NCBI GenBank assembly: GCA_003952965.2
Contig: CM025856.1
Coordinates: forward strand, 19,560,053-19,624,052
Origin: Morella rubra
Taxonomy: Eukaryota > Streptophyta > Magnoliopsida > Fagales > Myricaceae
DNA: 64,000 nt
Direction of reading: 5' to 3'
A program made the translations under genes and the position numbers. Below, piece after piece: positions 47,813 to 62,906 of this stretch. Under the pieces are notes generated by a model. That model saw only the letters and a list, made by a program, of their open reading frames with translations. It ran no database searches and was not told where the DNA came from. Position 1 is the stretch's first letter, and every line of letters begins with the position of its first letter.

Positions 47813-50800
47813 ATGAGTGGTTCTGTTTCTTCCGCTCTGGCCACTGCCTCTGCTGCCGCCGCAGTCACCGCCGCAACCGGCGTCCGCCCTTTCACGCGAA
47901 AGAGGAGTGAATATTTTTTCACTTCCAAGTCTTCTCCCTCGTCCTCTCATTGCCTCCACCGTTTTGTACTTAAAGGTTTCTACTTTTTTTCTCTTCTCTA
48001 TCGTGCTTTTCCTTAGCTTCTTTTCATGATTTTGAACACCAATGGGTTGCAGCATTTCCTATTAATTTGTATGGGGGAAGAGTGTGTGTGTGAATGCGCA
48101 TATAAGTGTGACTTCCGAGTTAAAAATGCTTCTGCGAGGAAGCAGAAACTGCTTATTTTGAAATCACCCAGAGTAGCGGAACAGACTTACTGAAAAACCT
48201 GTTTGGTTGGGCATTAATAGTCTTTGATTCCAAGGACAAACAAACTGGGCTTTAACATCCTTTCAAGACAAATGCTTAAATAGACAGATTGAGGACCGAA
48301 ATTACCCATAAGCAAGTCCACATCAACCTTCGTGGGACTCTTTTGTTTGGCGTATCAATTCTGGTGTTGACTGCAGTATATAAGCCCATAACCAACTCGA
48401 GATAAAGGAAATGCTATAGTTTAATGTAAAATATGATGCCCATTAGTTGGATCACCCGATGACGATCGACAGCCATGATATGAAGTATTTTGTACGTTCT
48501 GCTATCATGATGGATTTTGACTTCTCTTGCCATTCAAAATATGAGCTATCAACCAGAACATGAAGTATTCAGAATGGATCCTTAAGTTGAAACTTCTCTT
48601 ATGCAGGATAACAGAACTCAACATTGGGGAAAGAAAATTAAAGGGGGAGATTATCCATGATAAGATTTATTGTGTTTGGAGTACTTGTACTCAATCCCAC
48701 ACCACCACTAAACTTAAGAAAATCAGCAAGATGCTTTTTAGCCTTTCACCCATTCCCATTAAGCCTTTTCTTTTTTGAGTGTTTAAACAAAAACTCGCTT
48801 TGCACCTTCAACGTACTCTTTCTGTATGTTTCCGTTAAACTATCCTACATACTAGCAATAAACTTGCCGTTAAGTGCAGGAAATACCACTCTGAGGGATG
48901 TTCAAATAGAAACTTTCCTAGTCACTAGTCCTCTCTCTCTCTCTCTCTCTCTCTGTGCGTGTTGCTAGGCAGGTTGACTTGCAATTTGACTGTGACATAT
49001 TTTAGCATTATTGTTCTACTTTCCCTGCTACTCATATCCTTGATTGAGTTAGGCTGCTCTTAGAAAAGTTCTCTCAGGAAATTCAACTGTTCTTTATCGT
49101 AGCACTAAAAGTTCCATATTGATGTTGCTTGAATGACAATCGACCTGCCTGTGTAATATGCGCTTGACTATATTGCATCTGATGTACTGCAGTTACAAAT
49201 GATTCTAAAAGCACTCAATTGTCTCCTGATCCTACCATTGAAAGATCACAGGCTGACAAGATTGTTGATGGTATGGACTTCGGTGAGCTCTGCAATGAGT
49301 TTGAGTGCATCAGTAGCCCTTTGGTAGAATCCACAGCAAGACAACTTGTTCGTGATATCCTAGAGCTTCGGGAAGGCAATCGTGCACTTGGAACCTATGC
49401 AGTTTCTGTCAGATTCAAGGTATCCATGAGCTTTTTGCTTTTAATGACGTAAAATCTTATGTTAACTTGTAATACTGCCTCATTCCCTCCCCCATTAAGA
49501 TTGGTTCTCATAAATAATTTCCTCAATGTCATGTGTGGCACTGGGAGATTGTCTGGTGTGTGGAGCTTAAAAAATTTTTCTTCGTTGGTGGTTTCTTTAC
49601 TAATGCCCCTGCAGGAGTAAAACCAGTAATTTTTGTGTTAGTGTATTAAAGCTCATTACATCATGGATCTGATTGCAGGATCCAGTTAGAAGTTTTACTG
49701 GTCGTGAGAAATATAAGAGACCACTATGGACAACAAGTGCACTAGACAAACCCACTGTGGTACGATACGTTTCATCTATGTCTGTGTTTCTAAAGCTATA
49801 ACTTTTCTTGTCTTGGACTGTATTTTCTTGCATAGTAGAAAACCAAGTTGCATAGAGCTGAATTTTGACCTTTCATTGAGAAGCCATGAATTTTCAGAGC
49901 TTGATCCTCAATGCGTTATTGATAGGTCAGCAGTAAAGAGAGTCTTTTGTGCTGATTAAGGCTAACCTATTGGTGGCTAAAGGGTGGTGAGCTGTTAGTA
50001 TTTAGGTGATGGAAAGATGCAACAGAAGCATTCGGGTTTCGGCAACAAAGGGAAGGAAACCAAAAAGTCAGACCTATTCCAAGGTTTTTGATGGCTGGTT
50101 GTGTCTCTGTGTAGGTTAGGCTCTGATGGATTCAAAGGGGGAAAGAGTAGGATTTAGTAGATAGGATTTAAGGAAATCGTTTCAGCTAGGAAGAGGGACT
50201 TTAAAGCATAGATCAATGCAAAAGGAAAGAGAAGAAGAGAAGTCAAACAAACTAGGAATCGCTCTTAGGGTTCCTTGGGCATCATCCTTAGGATTTGGGT
50301 TCCATCACACAATCTACAAAGCGCGCAAGGGCTGGAAAAGTCCCTAAAAAACATATTCTAGTTAGTTGAATATTATATTACTGTGGATTTGCTGAGTACC
50401 TCACTCTTAGATTTTGAAAACAGAAACATAAGACTTTGCTAGTAAAACCTGTATATGACCAAAATTTGCCTAGCAATGTCTGAAGGGTCATAACTATGGG
50501 CGGTTCCAGGAAAATAGTAATTAGAAGTACCCTTGAAGCTAGAATGAAAAACATGTACATATAAATTCGGTCAAACGAAGTCAAGGTAACTCAAAAATAA
50601 GACTCAACTAGACCCAAATGAAATTATATAAGCTACCAAGTAGGCTCCACATTGCCTTATATGTGCCAAATGGAAGCTTGGGCCTTGGAAGCATCTTTCG
50701 GGAGCTTTTATAAACTTTATAAGGATGCTGCCATTTCTCTCCATCAGGTTGCACTGTGTACTGAATCTCTCTCCGTTCTCTCTCTCTCTCTCTCACCTGA

Positions 50801-51464
50801 ATGCAGTTCTGTACTCTATACTTTTGTTTTGAGCTGGTCCTTGTACTTTGAGGCCCTCTTTTGATTGTTCTGTCTTATACATGAAGCATACAGACTAATT
50901 TGCCTTCGTCACTTTGATCTAAATCATTCCATCTCATTAGCTTCTTACTTACACTAGCGCTCTGGGAATATGTTTCTTCTTTAGTTTAAACTTTATGGGG
51001 TTGTTGCAGTCTATACAGGAAATGGTAATGTTATCAACCAGTGTCCTGAGCATCAAGTGGACAATCAAAGGGAAGCCAAAATCTTTTATTGCTGCTGTAG
51101 GAGGAGATTTGATAATAAGAATAAATTCTCAATTCACTCTCAACCAAATCAGTGGGCAAGTGATTGAGCATGAGGAGTTCTGGGATTTGTCATCTTCATC
51201 AGCTATTGCTCAGGCATTCTTCTGGATGTCTCGACGTCTTTTTGCTACAATTGAGGCTGGAAATGATCTGGCTGATGTTGTTAAGAACTTCACAAGCCGT
51301 TTCTCAACAGAGAAAGAAAACTTGGAGATCTATCCAGATCCCTCAGGTGATCCAACAAAGGTGAGTTTCTTTGTTATTTTTGTCTCCTATAGATATAGTT
51401 AATTTACAGAATTTTTATGTTAATAACTTCATAGGAACGTCTGGAACTCGGATTACTACACTAG
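47813..51464 (+). CDS. DUF2358 / NTF2-like family protein, putative plastid (right copy)
   Basis: Same structure as the left copy on the plus strand: exons 47813-47975, 49193-49419, 49679-49759, 51010-51360 and 51435-51464. All splice sites are GT-AG and the joined frame is 283 residues. The exon translations that can be compared are identical between arms, and the coordinate sum is constant (69492) across the gene, so no net indel separates the copies here. This is the best-matched part of the palindrome. The function is unknown beyond family membership. Confidence 0.85.
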
Positions 51465-51982
51465 ATATATATGCGCACTAATTTTAGCGGGAGAAAGTTT
51501 AGAAAAATCGTGGGCCGCTCCCGCGAGACTCTGTTGCCAGTTTAATATAGATGTCAACTAAGGAGCCTCATATAAATGCATTTTGGCAGTAGATCGTAGT
51601 TGGTCTGCGATGATTTATGCATAGCTTGCTACAATTATTGTCTAGTGTTTGGTGTCGTTCTGACTTGTTCCAACATCTTTGCCTTGCTTCAGTTCTTTCA
51701 AAGAGAGGACAATTTCCAAAGAGATGCATACCAAATCGCACTACTTCTGGCAGTCCTCTACTTGGTTGTTGAGTTTTTGAAAATAACCTTGTAAAACCAA
51801 CCCTCCTTCCAGTCCATCCTTGTGATTTTCCGTTAATTATTATCACTACCCCGGCATTGTATATTGTTGTATAAATCAATATTGCATTAGAATCACGCTG
51901 CAGCTTCCTTGGCGTCCATTATCATGTTGAGTAAGTTTTCTTGCTGGACACTCGTTTCTTATAAACGCAGGAATAGTATTCA

Positions 51983-52014
<32 letters not shown>
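51983..52014. repeat. CT microsatellite (right)
   Basis: Pure CT run, mirror of 17476-17508 but without the interruption seen on the left. Confidence 0.8.
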
Positions 52015-52016
<2 letters not shown>

Positions 52017-52174
52017 ATGATTACTGCATCCGAGCTTATCTGACTGAGTTCCAAGGCTAGGGGGAGGCCCCCATATGTGTCAGCAAGTCGGAAGATTCAT
52101 TTAAGAGAAACAAGAGGGTTAAGAGCAGTTGGCCACCCATCTCTCTAGAGTTATAAGTCATCCTCGTGCAACTG

Positions 52175-52559
52175 TGATGTTTGTAAAGCAAAAATTTTAA
52201 GAATTTTGACTTTGTAAGAGAAACTTTTGGGAGTTTTGACTTTTTATAGAGATTAGTAAAAAGTTGGTGAAAATATTTAAATATGTTTAATTGTATAATG
52301 ATTTTTATTAGAATTGGTTAAAAAGTAAAGAAAGAGAAAATTATATAAATATTTTTAATAAAAAAAAGTAATTGAATTTGTTAAAAAGTAAAAAGAAAAG
52401 ATTTAATGGAATTTTTTTTTATGAAAGAGTATTGAAGTTGGTATAAAAAGGATTTGAAATTTGTGTAAAAATTTTGAATTTTCGATGTTTGGATATAAAA
52501 ATTGACTTTTTGAAAATTTTCTGAAAATGTTAGAAAATTTTCAATACCGAAACATCACC
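52175..52559. mobile_element. AT-rich small TIR element (MITE), copy 2 (right)
   Basis: Mirror of 16931-17315, with the same ends. Confidence 0.5.
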
Positions 52560-52926
52560 CTCTCCAACAGAAATTCGAATGTATGCAATAATGTTAGCAT
52601 GCCAAGACCCAAAATATAATGGCTAAATTAACCCATCAATTTCAGTAATTTAACTTTTGTTTCATATTGGTACTTAAGTTTCAATTAATCATGAGAGGGT
52701 CCCTGAGGTAAGTCCCCGAGTACATTTTGGTCCTTTTGGTCCGTGCATCAACTTCGAGGCAATTTATTCAGATAGGCTCAAAAAAGAATGTTATATTGTT
52801 TCAGTTATCAGTTTGCAAAGACTGTAGGACCCCTCCGACAATTGGGGGGGGAGATGAGAAGCACACATTTTCATTGAATCAATTATAGTACAAAAATTTA
52901 ATGAACGCCGGCCTTCCTCAAACTAT

Positions 52927-55900
52927 TCAATATAGAAAGCTATGCAACACAGCAATCAGTAATAACAGAAACGTTAATGTTCTCCTAATAATCAGAGCGG
53001 AAGCCGAAGAAAGATTATGAGCGCCAACCGAATACACGGCTCCAGAGTCATCCTTCACCTTAATGCTTGAAGAGCCTATAAGAGCAAAAACAACCATGCA
53101 TGAGAAAGGCCATGTATTTCCTTTCCTGCTACAGAACTAAACCACCAGAGTTTATCATTTGGTGTAAGCTCTGTGCATCATTGTTATCAACTAATTAGTG
53201 TAGGTCCCGTTTCTTTGTATTCGTCATTCTATCTCTGACTCGAGAGAGAAATAAAGATGAAGTGAACTGATTTGAGATATCAGATAAGAGAAAATACTTT
53301 AAATATTCAGCAACAAAATAAGGGAGAAGATTTATGCCGGACAACACTAGAATACCAGAATAATATGGGCAGAAGTCATAAGCAAGACCAACACATGAAA
53401 TTAAATCACTTCCAGAGTACTCACAGTTGTAATCGGTCCATCCGATCGCCTGCTCTACAAGGTCATACAAAACTAGCTTATTGGAAAGTACCAAATCTGC
53501 AATTGCGAAGAATTGGAGGAGTTGGTAACTAATAAAATAAGCACACAACCCCAACATATTTTCAAATTTTCTTTTCTGTTTCTGTAAGAGATTATGTGGC
53601 AAACCATTAATCATAAACTACGTAATGACATATTCATGAATCTCCATAGAATAGAGTATAAGGGCCTATAAAGAGAGTAGACATTAGTGTTTAGCAGAAT
53701 TATAGCCAATTGCTAACTAGGGGAAGGGTCTGTGGATTGAAATAGTACAAGACAGGCATTTCAAAAAATTCTCAAGTGCTCTGGAGTGTATCTCATGACT
53801 CCTATATACAGAGAGGTTTGTCTGGGACTAAAACCTTGTGGATCTTCCATTACTTTCTGCAAGGAAGATATTGTATTGAATCTCTCATGCAGAGTTGGAA
53901 AATCAGAACCTAGAGTGTCATAGTGCATATTCTATCCGACTTCTGGCAGAAAATCAGAATGGCTCTTGGCCAGAAAGAACTATAAATTCAACAACCATAA
54001 CTAAGATGACTTGACACATTCCACATTCTACTTTCAGTAACAAAATCAATAATAAAATTATACTCGAACATAATTCTATGCTGCACCTCCCAAAAGTGTC
54101 AGTTGGCTTCCATCCTTAGATTGTGTCCCACTATTCTGCCAGCCGATACACCAGACACCATCCTGCAAAAATATCATAATGAAAACTGTCATGATAAAGC
54201 ATTATTATATATACACACACATACATTTAGGAGCATGGAAGTAAATAATGCTGGACTACAATCAGACCATATGAATATAATGTTTAGGAAAATGAAAAAT
54301 ATGGATGATCATTTCAAGCCCTGTGCACAAGTGAATGGAGTCAAATGAAAACTCTCACTAAGGAGGTAGACTACTTGAAATTGTTATCAAACTATCAAAA
54401 CCAAGGAGATTATAACGAGGTTCAAAAAATTTCAAGAAAGTACTTTGTCCAAGATCGCCATAGCAGATCAATTTTTCGTCAAGTTATAATCCTAGTACAT
54501 ACACATTGGAGGTGTACAAGGTATCCTCAAATGAGTAAGTAACGTAACCACCTCATGCTGATCTATATTTCATAAAGATAAAGGTATGAGCATGTTGAGC
54601 TGGTTTCCAGATATCTGGCTTCTTCTTTTCCTTTTTTTTTTAGTCCTACTTCAGTAGAGAATATATAATTTTTACCTTCTTTCTAGAACTATAACGTTGA
54701 GCACTAAACAGATAAGATTTTATAGGTCCCAGTAGTGCACAAGAAAAATATCAGATTCATTTATATCAACTTTTAACCATTCTATTATACTACTAGCATT
54801 TCTCTCCTATCAACTGAAAATGGTCAATTTCACAAGCAATTTTATAGAGCACTTATTTTACACAATGAGCAAGAATAACAACAGGAAACAGCTTTGAATT
54901 GAAGATAAAATAGCAAGATTATAGGATCCTAGATTCCCCACCCTAAACAGCCATACAGAAAGACAAGACCTTATGATAACAGATATATCAAAGGACATGG
55001 AATGCAAGCATGAGTAATATATGAAGAGAAACCAGAAGCACAAGAACTCATGCATTTCAAGGAAAAAAAAATTCTGTCAGCATATTGCAAAGTGAGATAA
55101 AACAAGTGAGGATTTTAATAAAAACATTTAACACTCACTTTTATTTGAAATAGATACTCGTGAGGATAAACTGTCAAAGAAAGGGAACCTTCAAAGCGAA
55201 ATGTGACAGTTGGAAATCCACCATCAACACTGCATGAATACAGGAATCAGTTTTTTACCTGCAAAAGCCTCGGGGGATCTGACAACTTGAAAGACATCAA
55301 GATTGACCTTAAAATTGCACATACAGTAACTCATACCCTTCTGTTTTATTACATGAAGAACAGGAAATTTCTTACAACGGCCTTTGCTCATTATTTCTCA
55401 TACAGATGAAATAAAAGTTCAAGACAAAAGCAGTGACTGGTTAAAACAATTACCAATTGTTATTAGGAAAACTTGGAGAAAGAAGAGACCAAAAACTACT
55501 ATTTTAGACATGTTTAACCTTGTAAAACAGTTCAAATATCAGCAAAAGAAAACAAAACATCAAGAAGAGTCTATCCATGTCCGTACAAATTCAAGAGATG
55601 CAAGACCACATGCTGACCCATGTGGAAGCCTTTACCACTTTACCCACAAAGCTAGGACAACTTTGGCAAAGCTTTTACACTCAAGAATTATAAAACCATA
55701 CCCTTCCTCCAATTGTGGTTGCTAGGAAATCATCTATCTTCTTCAAGTATATTACTACTGATTTTAGGATAAGTAAATTATTTTCCTGGGATTTCTATCT
55801 TTTTAGGTTCTCTTCCTTTCAAGTGTAACTTGCAAGATAAGTACTAGGAGTACCTTAAAGAATTTATTGTATTTTTTCTCTATATGAAATGTAGATGCAA

Positions 55901-58900
55901 TAAGGCTTTGGCATTAAGGAGTATTCAGATAGCCCTTTGGCTATATTCAAAGAAAAATCTTTTCTTTTCTCCGGTAAATCCAGATTTAAGGGGATTGATT
56001 TTGCTTAACCCGTTCTTAGACATCTTCCAGTGTGGCACTTGGTATACATTCCAATTTGATAAAAGAATTGTCATTTTAGCAGTTATATACTTAAATAATG
56101 TATCCTCACTCAAGTGTGGCATCCTACTAGTGTTTAAGTACCAAAGAACAGCCTATGCTACTTCACTGTGGAGTCAGATATCGTCCAATCTCTTTCTAAT
56201 AGATATTGTCCTTGTGTCTATTGTTTTTCTCCCTGTCTGCAATTTACCAATGTAAAATCTTTAACTTTGGAATACTTCAGATCAATCAACGCTATCCACT
56301 CACGTCCACCATTTTCTGTCCTTTTTAACAATTAAGATTCTTTTGTATACAGTAATAAATGTAAGTGATGTTTTTCAAGTATAATAAATTAGTTTCTTAT
56401 ATGGCGTTCAACACAGAAATGACTATTTACTAGACCCCTATACTTCCAAGATACATAGAGCTTAATCTTATTAATCCAACAAAAGAATTGCAAGGGAGTA
56501 GCTTCAGTTGATGCCTTACTTTGCAATATACTGGAAACAACTAAACTGGTCTTCAACAGTATGTAGTTTCAATCCGGACTGCAGAGCCATAATCTGAATG
56601 GTTAATGGAAACAAAATGAGAATTAGAGACACATAAGAATCTAAAGTAAACGCCCCAAATGAATGTGAGTTTCGGAAAATCACGTACCTTAGGCACTAGT
56701 GTCTCATAAACCACCTGTGGAAGATAAGCCAATGTTGTACCACTATCAATTATGGTTCCTTGCCGAAACCCATTCTCAAATACATCTGAAGGAAGTGTTA
56801 GAACCTCACCACCAACCTCAATATCCTTCAGAAAAACATTGTAATGTGCCCTAAAAATGTAGGGAAACAGAACAATTACTACAAAATTAATAGGCAATCA
56901 AAGCCCAAATAAGAATCTATGGAAGTTAGGGAGAATTACAGTTAGCCCCAAACTACCACTCTGTTTGTAATATGCCCCCAAGCTATCAATCCGTTCTTTG
57001 CAACGGACCCCATAAGTTAAGAACTGACCATTAGGATTGTTAAAAAATAGGGTTATGTGGCACAATCTCAACCATCAATCTGAACTACGGAGTGAAAGCT
57101 TGAAGTGGATCAATTGCCAAGAATGGTAGTTTGAGGGCCACTTTGCGAATGAGATGGTAATTTGGAGGGGGAGAAAGTGTAATTTCCCAAGAAATTGAGA
57201 GAACATTCCACGGAACCAGACAAAAAACATTTAGGAACGCTGTGTACATAGTCACAAAATCACACTAAATAACCTCTAAAGACCTTGATGATCAGGTTCT
57301 AGCACTTATACTAAAATTGGGGAAGACATTGAGGTAGAGGAATACAATAGTTGAATTAATCCACATAGTGAAGACTTCTATATGATAATGTTCTTTTCTT
57401 TCTTTTATCCCTGTCACGAACAAGGGCACCTCTCCAATATAGAAAGAAAATCATCCGTAGCTTGCTCCAAACTTAACTTCACCACAAATTTTCCACAAAG
57501 ATCAAGCTTTATACTCTATAGAGAAATCCATGGTATGTAAGGAGTATTTATGTCAATATGACCATACGTCAATATGACTATAGTACTATTACGCTAAATC
57601 TCTTCAGGGCTAATGCGTTGTTGGGTGGCCCTTTTCTAGATTTTCAGGACTTCTTGAGTTTCTTTGTTTGTATGATGTAATTTCTGTCAGTACAATCTTT
57701 GTACTGTTCTTTTTTCTTTTCTTTTTTATAATATTTCTTACTTATCCAAAAAAATTAAACCTCCAATTGACCTTTCATAAACAACCATGGTGCTTCATCA
57801 CAACATTAATGATTTGATTTTAGTATCCCCTCCCGAACCTCCTCTGCCTGTCCTCCCTTAAATAGAGCGAAGATAAAAAAAAACTTTTTACCATATTCCA
57901 AACCATGAAAGATGTGATCTTCCACACATCCATTGGACATTAAGCTTACCTGAATGCAATACATAAAAGGAATTACCATCTAAAAACATGCAGATAAGGT
58001 CCAGTTATATACAATCATAGACTTCTAACAGCCAGCCAAACAAAGTAACCATAAATATCAAACCAAAAAAAAACATCTACTATAGCACCACATACTGATT
58101 TTGTACTAATGGAGTCGTGTTCACTTTTGGCTCCACCACTTGCCCAATGGCAAAGATTCCACCTCCATATGTGTTATCCAAGCAGTGTGCAAACATTTTT
58201 TTCACCTTTCCCACTGAAGCTAGCTGTGAAATCATAGATGAATTTGCTTGTCCAAAACCAAGTATACCATCCAGTGCTTCTGAAGATGAACCAAGCTCCC
58301 CTGATTGTTTAGCTCCACACCTATCACACAAGCAAGTTTATAAAATCTGCCTTACAGTACGAAATGCTAAATGAAGAAACATGTTACACAATAGCAAAAT
58401 TCCACATCAAAACTCATGAACTGAAACTTGTAAGAAAGCTTGGAAAAAGTATCTAAGAAGTCAACTAAAAACACTTAAAAGATTTCTCATTTTAGAGAAC
58501 GGAACAGATCTCTCACTATAAGGACCAAGAAACTATATCCAAATTCTTGAATCTTTTCTCAATCGTCAACAGAAGAAAAATATTTGAATATCCAACTTAG
58601 TACATTATTATCATATAAACAAAAAAGGCGGAGAAGAGGAATAAATTTGGTATATCACCAGCTGTAGTGGAATATATTTGCTAACTACAAAAGACTAAAT
58701 GAAAAATTTTGGCCAATATCATCGTTTAGTGGAAAGATATTGCTTGATGGGGAAACCTTCAATTTCAGTTGTACTTTGAATATGTGAATCCGTAGAAGTG
58801 AAAAAAATGGAAGATATTAATCATTATAGGTGTCCAGCTATGCATAGCTGAGGCTAAACTATTTATAGCCAAACTTCCCAATGCTATGGCACAGTAACCA

Positions 58901-60959
58901 ACACAACCTACCCAAATATTACACTCCCATTTCCTGCCGCTGTCTGAAGGTTTCCAGTCACTCGATCAAGTTGCACATTATCCTCCACGAAGTACCCAGA
59001 AGTTGAGCTTCCATCTCCATACACAACATTATATTGGCAAAGCAAGTCAGGCCTGCAACCAGGAAGTTGACCATCGTATGTGGAAGTGCAAAAAGCTTCA
59101 TCACAAGTAACCAAACTTGAAGTAGAGGAGCTCTTTGGGTTGTATAGGGTCAGTTCTATCTGTAGTACAATAATCATAATAATAATGTCGCTCCATTAAA
59201 TGGTCAACATATTTGGGAAACTTAACAGAGCATTCACATATACGGGGATAGGGAGTAAATTGCTAAGAGTTATGATCCAATAATGGAGAGGCTTTTCAAG
59301 ATTTAAAGTTGGAGGTGCTTACACCGAGACTGCTTTTCTTAGGACATTTGCTGCAGCCGACACAATTCACCCATAGGATGTCACTGCCTGTATCAACTTG
59401 CACATAATAATCCTTTGCAGGAGAACCAATTCCAATTTTAGCAAAATACAGCCTACAACAACCAAGCAGGCAACAGGTAATACAAATATGAGTTGTTTCA
59501 CCTTTTCAATTTTTTGAGCTAGGTAATAATATGTGTCTATTGCATAAGTAAAATATCATGACAGCTTGTAGAGAAATTATGAAAAAAAACTGTGTTAGCA
59601 TTTTGAGGTTCAATTTTGCAGAGAGATTCAGTCAGTCCAGTACTTAGCTCAACTAGGCTGCATATATATTTCTATCTTCACCAAACCAATAGCACAAATA
59701 AGAATCTACTTTAGAAAGGAAAAAGTTATGGTTAAAGACGGTACTGAGAAAATATTTTTCAATTCAAAAGTGTTCATACTATGACCTAAGAGAAGAATCA
59801 AATAACTATTGCATTGAAACAATTGATGACCCTAATGAATTGCCTATGAAGGTGGTTGTTAGCTACATCAGCGCTCAAATTCCTTACTTGTTATTTCCCT
59901 GACTTCCATGATCAACCCATAAACGAGTGAAAAATGCTTTGTACAATTTCCTTTATCCCTTTCACCCAGTCCAAGAGTTCAGTTCACTCGGAAGCTAGAA
60001 AGGGACATCCCTGACAACTAATCCTATTATCCTAAATAGGTTCAAATGCAAAATCTATAATCCTAGAGACCAAAAATTAACAGAGACCATTACTGGAAGC
60101 AATGTAGTTCAAGCAGGTACATCAAGCATCATAAAGAAACGGTACGCCTCAGTCCCAAAACCAAATCAACAAATAACATTAAAAATTCTAGGACAGGAAT
60201 AGTCCTCCAATAACCCAATAACTCTACTTCAAATTGACTACAAAAACTTATAATCTACAAAGATACGAGGGAGATAGAATGGACCTCAAGATATTAACAT
60301 CAATGTTCCGCTGAGAAAACAATCACAACCAAAATAGCAAAAACGAAACAGGCAGAAAGAAAGCTTAAAATAGGATATCAAGATGAATTTTGCATACAGA
60401 TTAAACCTTCCCCCCAATAAGCCAATAAAAGGTAGAATAAGCACTAAGTCAATAAGAAAGAAAGCCCAGACTCTATACCCAAAGGAATTTTGCACAAACA
60501 AGACAAGAGTATACTGGCTAATGGAGAAGAGAAAACAACATAACAACACTGGGAGAAACACCAGTCCCCGCTAAAATTAGCATCACCAAGAATTGTTGAA
60601 GAACGAACAAGAAGCTTCTTTTGGTCTTTATAGAAAGGAATAAAGAAACCCAAAGACGTTAGCACGAAAATGAAGAAACACAGCAATTGAATGCAAAAGG
60701 ATTCAAAGCAAGCGCAAGAAACAAAAGAAACCAACCCAGTTTCAGAAGGCTGACCATTGCCACCCAATTCCAGATCCACGTCAAAGAGAATTCTACTATG
60801 TCGGCGCACATCATGGGCCTTCAATGCACTCAAGCTCCGTTCCCGGCCTTTGAACTTATGGTGCACAGGGAACACCACGTTGCCTCCAATAAAAGTAATG
60901 AAAGAAGACGATGAAGCCAGAAGCAGCAACACCAAGTGAGCCAGCCGCCTGAGATCCAT
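52927..60959 (-). CDS. Aspartic protease, A1 family, A36/A39-like (right copy)
   Basis: This is the mirror of the left copy with the same ten exons: 60959-60736, 59452-59323, 59159-58912, 58320-58096, 56850-56688, 56593-56520, 55229-55139, 54162-54087, 53496-53425 and 53075-52927. Exons compared by eye are identical to the left copy, including both active-site motifs, the signal peptide and the C-terminal hydrophobic tail, so it looks intact. Introns differ: intron 6 is 10 bp longer in the left arm in net terms, with a dense cluster of small indels. The upstream region is strongly diverged from the left copy. If the palindrome is real, this is a second functional gene; if it is an assembly join, it is the other allele. 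Confidence 0.88.
56929..57188. mobile_element. Small TIR element in aspartic protease intron 4 (right)
   Basis: Mirror copy of 12312-12571, with the same ends and the same position in the intron. Confidence 0.5.
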
Positions 60960-61411
60960 CCTCACCAACCTGCAGCTCTGCCAATACCCGGGTTTCAATC
61001 AAAATATTCAGCCGAGTTAGAATTCCCCGCCTCCCCCGGGAAGAAGAGAGGTCGGTGAGGGAGGCAAAGAGGAAACGAATTGAAACAGAGAGAGAGAGAA
61101 AATGAGAGGTAAAAACTTTTTAGAGAGAGAGAAAGAGACAGACGAGCGGATTCAATGTCAAAAACGACACGTATTCTAATATAAAAAGAAATTGCCGTAG
61201 GAGAGAAAATAGGAAACAATGCTTCATTTCTTGTTTTGGCCTTTGGAAATTGGGACCTCTCTTTCTACACCTACGGTCCGTTTTGGGTTCCTCTCGCTCT
61301 CTCTCTTTTTTTCTATGCCATCTATTCTTTCTTTTTCTATTTCTTTTTCTTGTTCTATTTGTTTATTGGGTTTCCTTCGTTTTTCCGCACATCCTTGGTC
61401 AGTCTGACAAA
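60960..61411 (-). promoter_or_regulatory. Aspartic protease promoter/5'UTR, right-arm version
   Basis: Equivalent of 8133-8540. The last 60 or so bases before the ATG match the left arm, but from GAATTCCCCGCC (61020) outward the sequence becomes only loosely similar. It has its own GA-rich tracts at about 61087-61100 and 61121-61138, and ends of similarity at CCTACGGCAATTTC (inverted, near 61201). Any expression difference between the two gene copies would most likely be encoded here. Confidence 0.55.
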
Positions 61412-61821
61412 TTAGGGCTACATAGGATCGGATAGCAGATCAGACCGAATTTATGGTCTTAGTAGTTCAAATCTGATTATAATTGGTCTAGGTATTTTAA
61501 GATTTGGTCTAGATCGGACCGGATCGGATCAGACCAAATTTATTAATATAAATAATAAATATATATTTTTTAATTTTTTTAAACTTTAAATTTTATATAA
61601 AATTATGTGTTTTGATTTTTTTGACCATGCCTTCCCTCTTCAACTAATTTTTTATCATAAATATGGAAAAAATGAAAAAAAAAAAAAAACAAAAGTCCAG
61701 TCCGAGGTGGTTCAACCGGACCGAACCACTTCCAATATTTCAATTTAGGCACAATTAAAAATTCGGTCTGATCAGATTTCGATCCAAAAATCGGTCCAGA
61801 TTTTTAATTGTGCAACCCTAA
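61412..61821. mobile_element. hAT-like small TIR element upstream of aspartic protease (right arm)
   Basis: Mirror of 7699-8132 with the same ends but a clearly diverged inner half: extra GATCGGACCGGATC-type words, and missing segments relative to the left arm. Confidence 0.5.
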
Positions 61822-62906
61822 GATGAATGAGGTATGTCTGAGCTTCTTCCCATCCCAATCTCAAAGAACAAAATACCTCAATAAATTAATAAATAATACC
61901 CAAGAAAAGCAATTTTTAATTTTGTTATAATGGAATATAATTTTTTCTTTTCATTCTTTGTTATTTACTGTGAGTCGACTTTTATGCATGGGGAAAGATG
62001 ACAGCCTAAATTTACCGCATGCTATACCCGCCGTCGGTTGCTTTACTTTGCTGTCAGAAAATCAATATAACGTGCAGAGGTTGATCTCTACATCTCTTCA
62101 TATCTCTCTCGGCTAAAAATCTATAGAACAATTAATCTATAATAATCAAGTAACTACATAACTCCTCAATTAGGCTAAAGCTTTTCTAAACATAATTTAC
62201 TTGACATTCCAATCCTTAACTTATTTGGTATTTAGAAAAAAAAAATATCATAATAAGCCTAATATTTATAAAGTAAAATCAAAATGTCAAGTCAAGTTTC
62301 AATTTATAATTATTAATGTCTCAGCTATTTACTCGGTTAGCACAATTGGTAAATTGTTTATTGAAAGGCAATCTCTAGGTTAGGCTGTCAAATCATGTTT
62401 CCAGGAAATATCTTTGGAAAATACACAAAAAAATATTCCACTTTTAATCTTTATGATTTTATCGATTAAAAATTCTTTTTCACAGACTATTATTCATTCC
62501 GATAATATACTAAATCTATGATTCGATGATTATTTTGGTGACTTTTAAATATAAGAATTTTCTTTCTTTTCCTTTTCTTTTTCTTTTTCTTTTTCTTTCT
62601 TCGAAAGACTTGTGCTATATAGGGTGTGAATGCAAATCCAAGCTTATGTTAGGCCACCCTTTAACGTCATTATATTCATAGGCCCTAGCAAAAGCCGAAG
62701 GATAAATGACATTTTCTCCAGTCCAATATCAATTCCTCAACACTTTAGCCTTGATAACCTAATTGTGACATCTTTGAAACTATATATATTCTATTTGTAT
62801 TTTTATTTTTATTTTTGAAAGCAAGGAGAACATTTTCAACTGTCCAAACATTCATGAATTATATATACTATGCTATAGATAAGCAAACTTTGTCCCTTTA
62901 AAATTA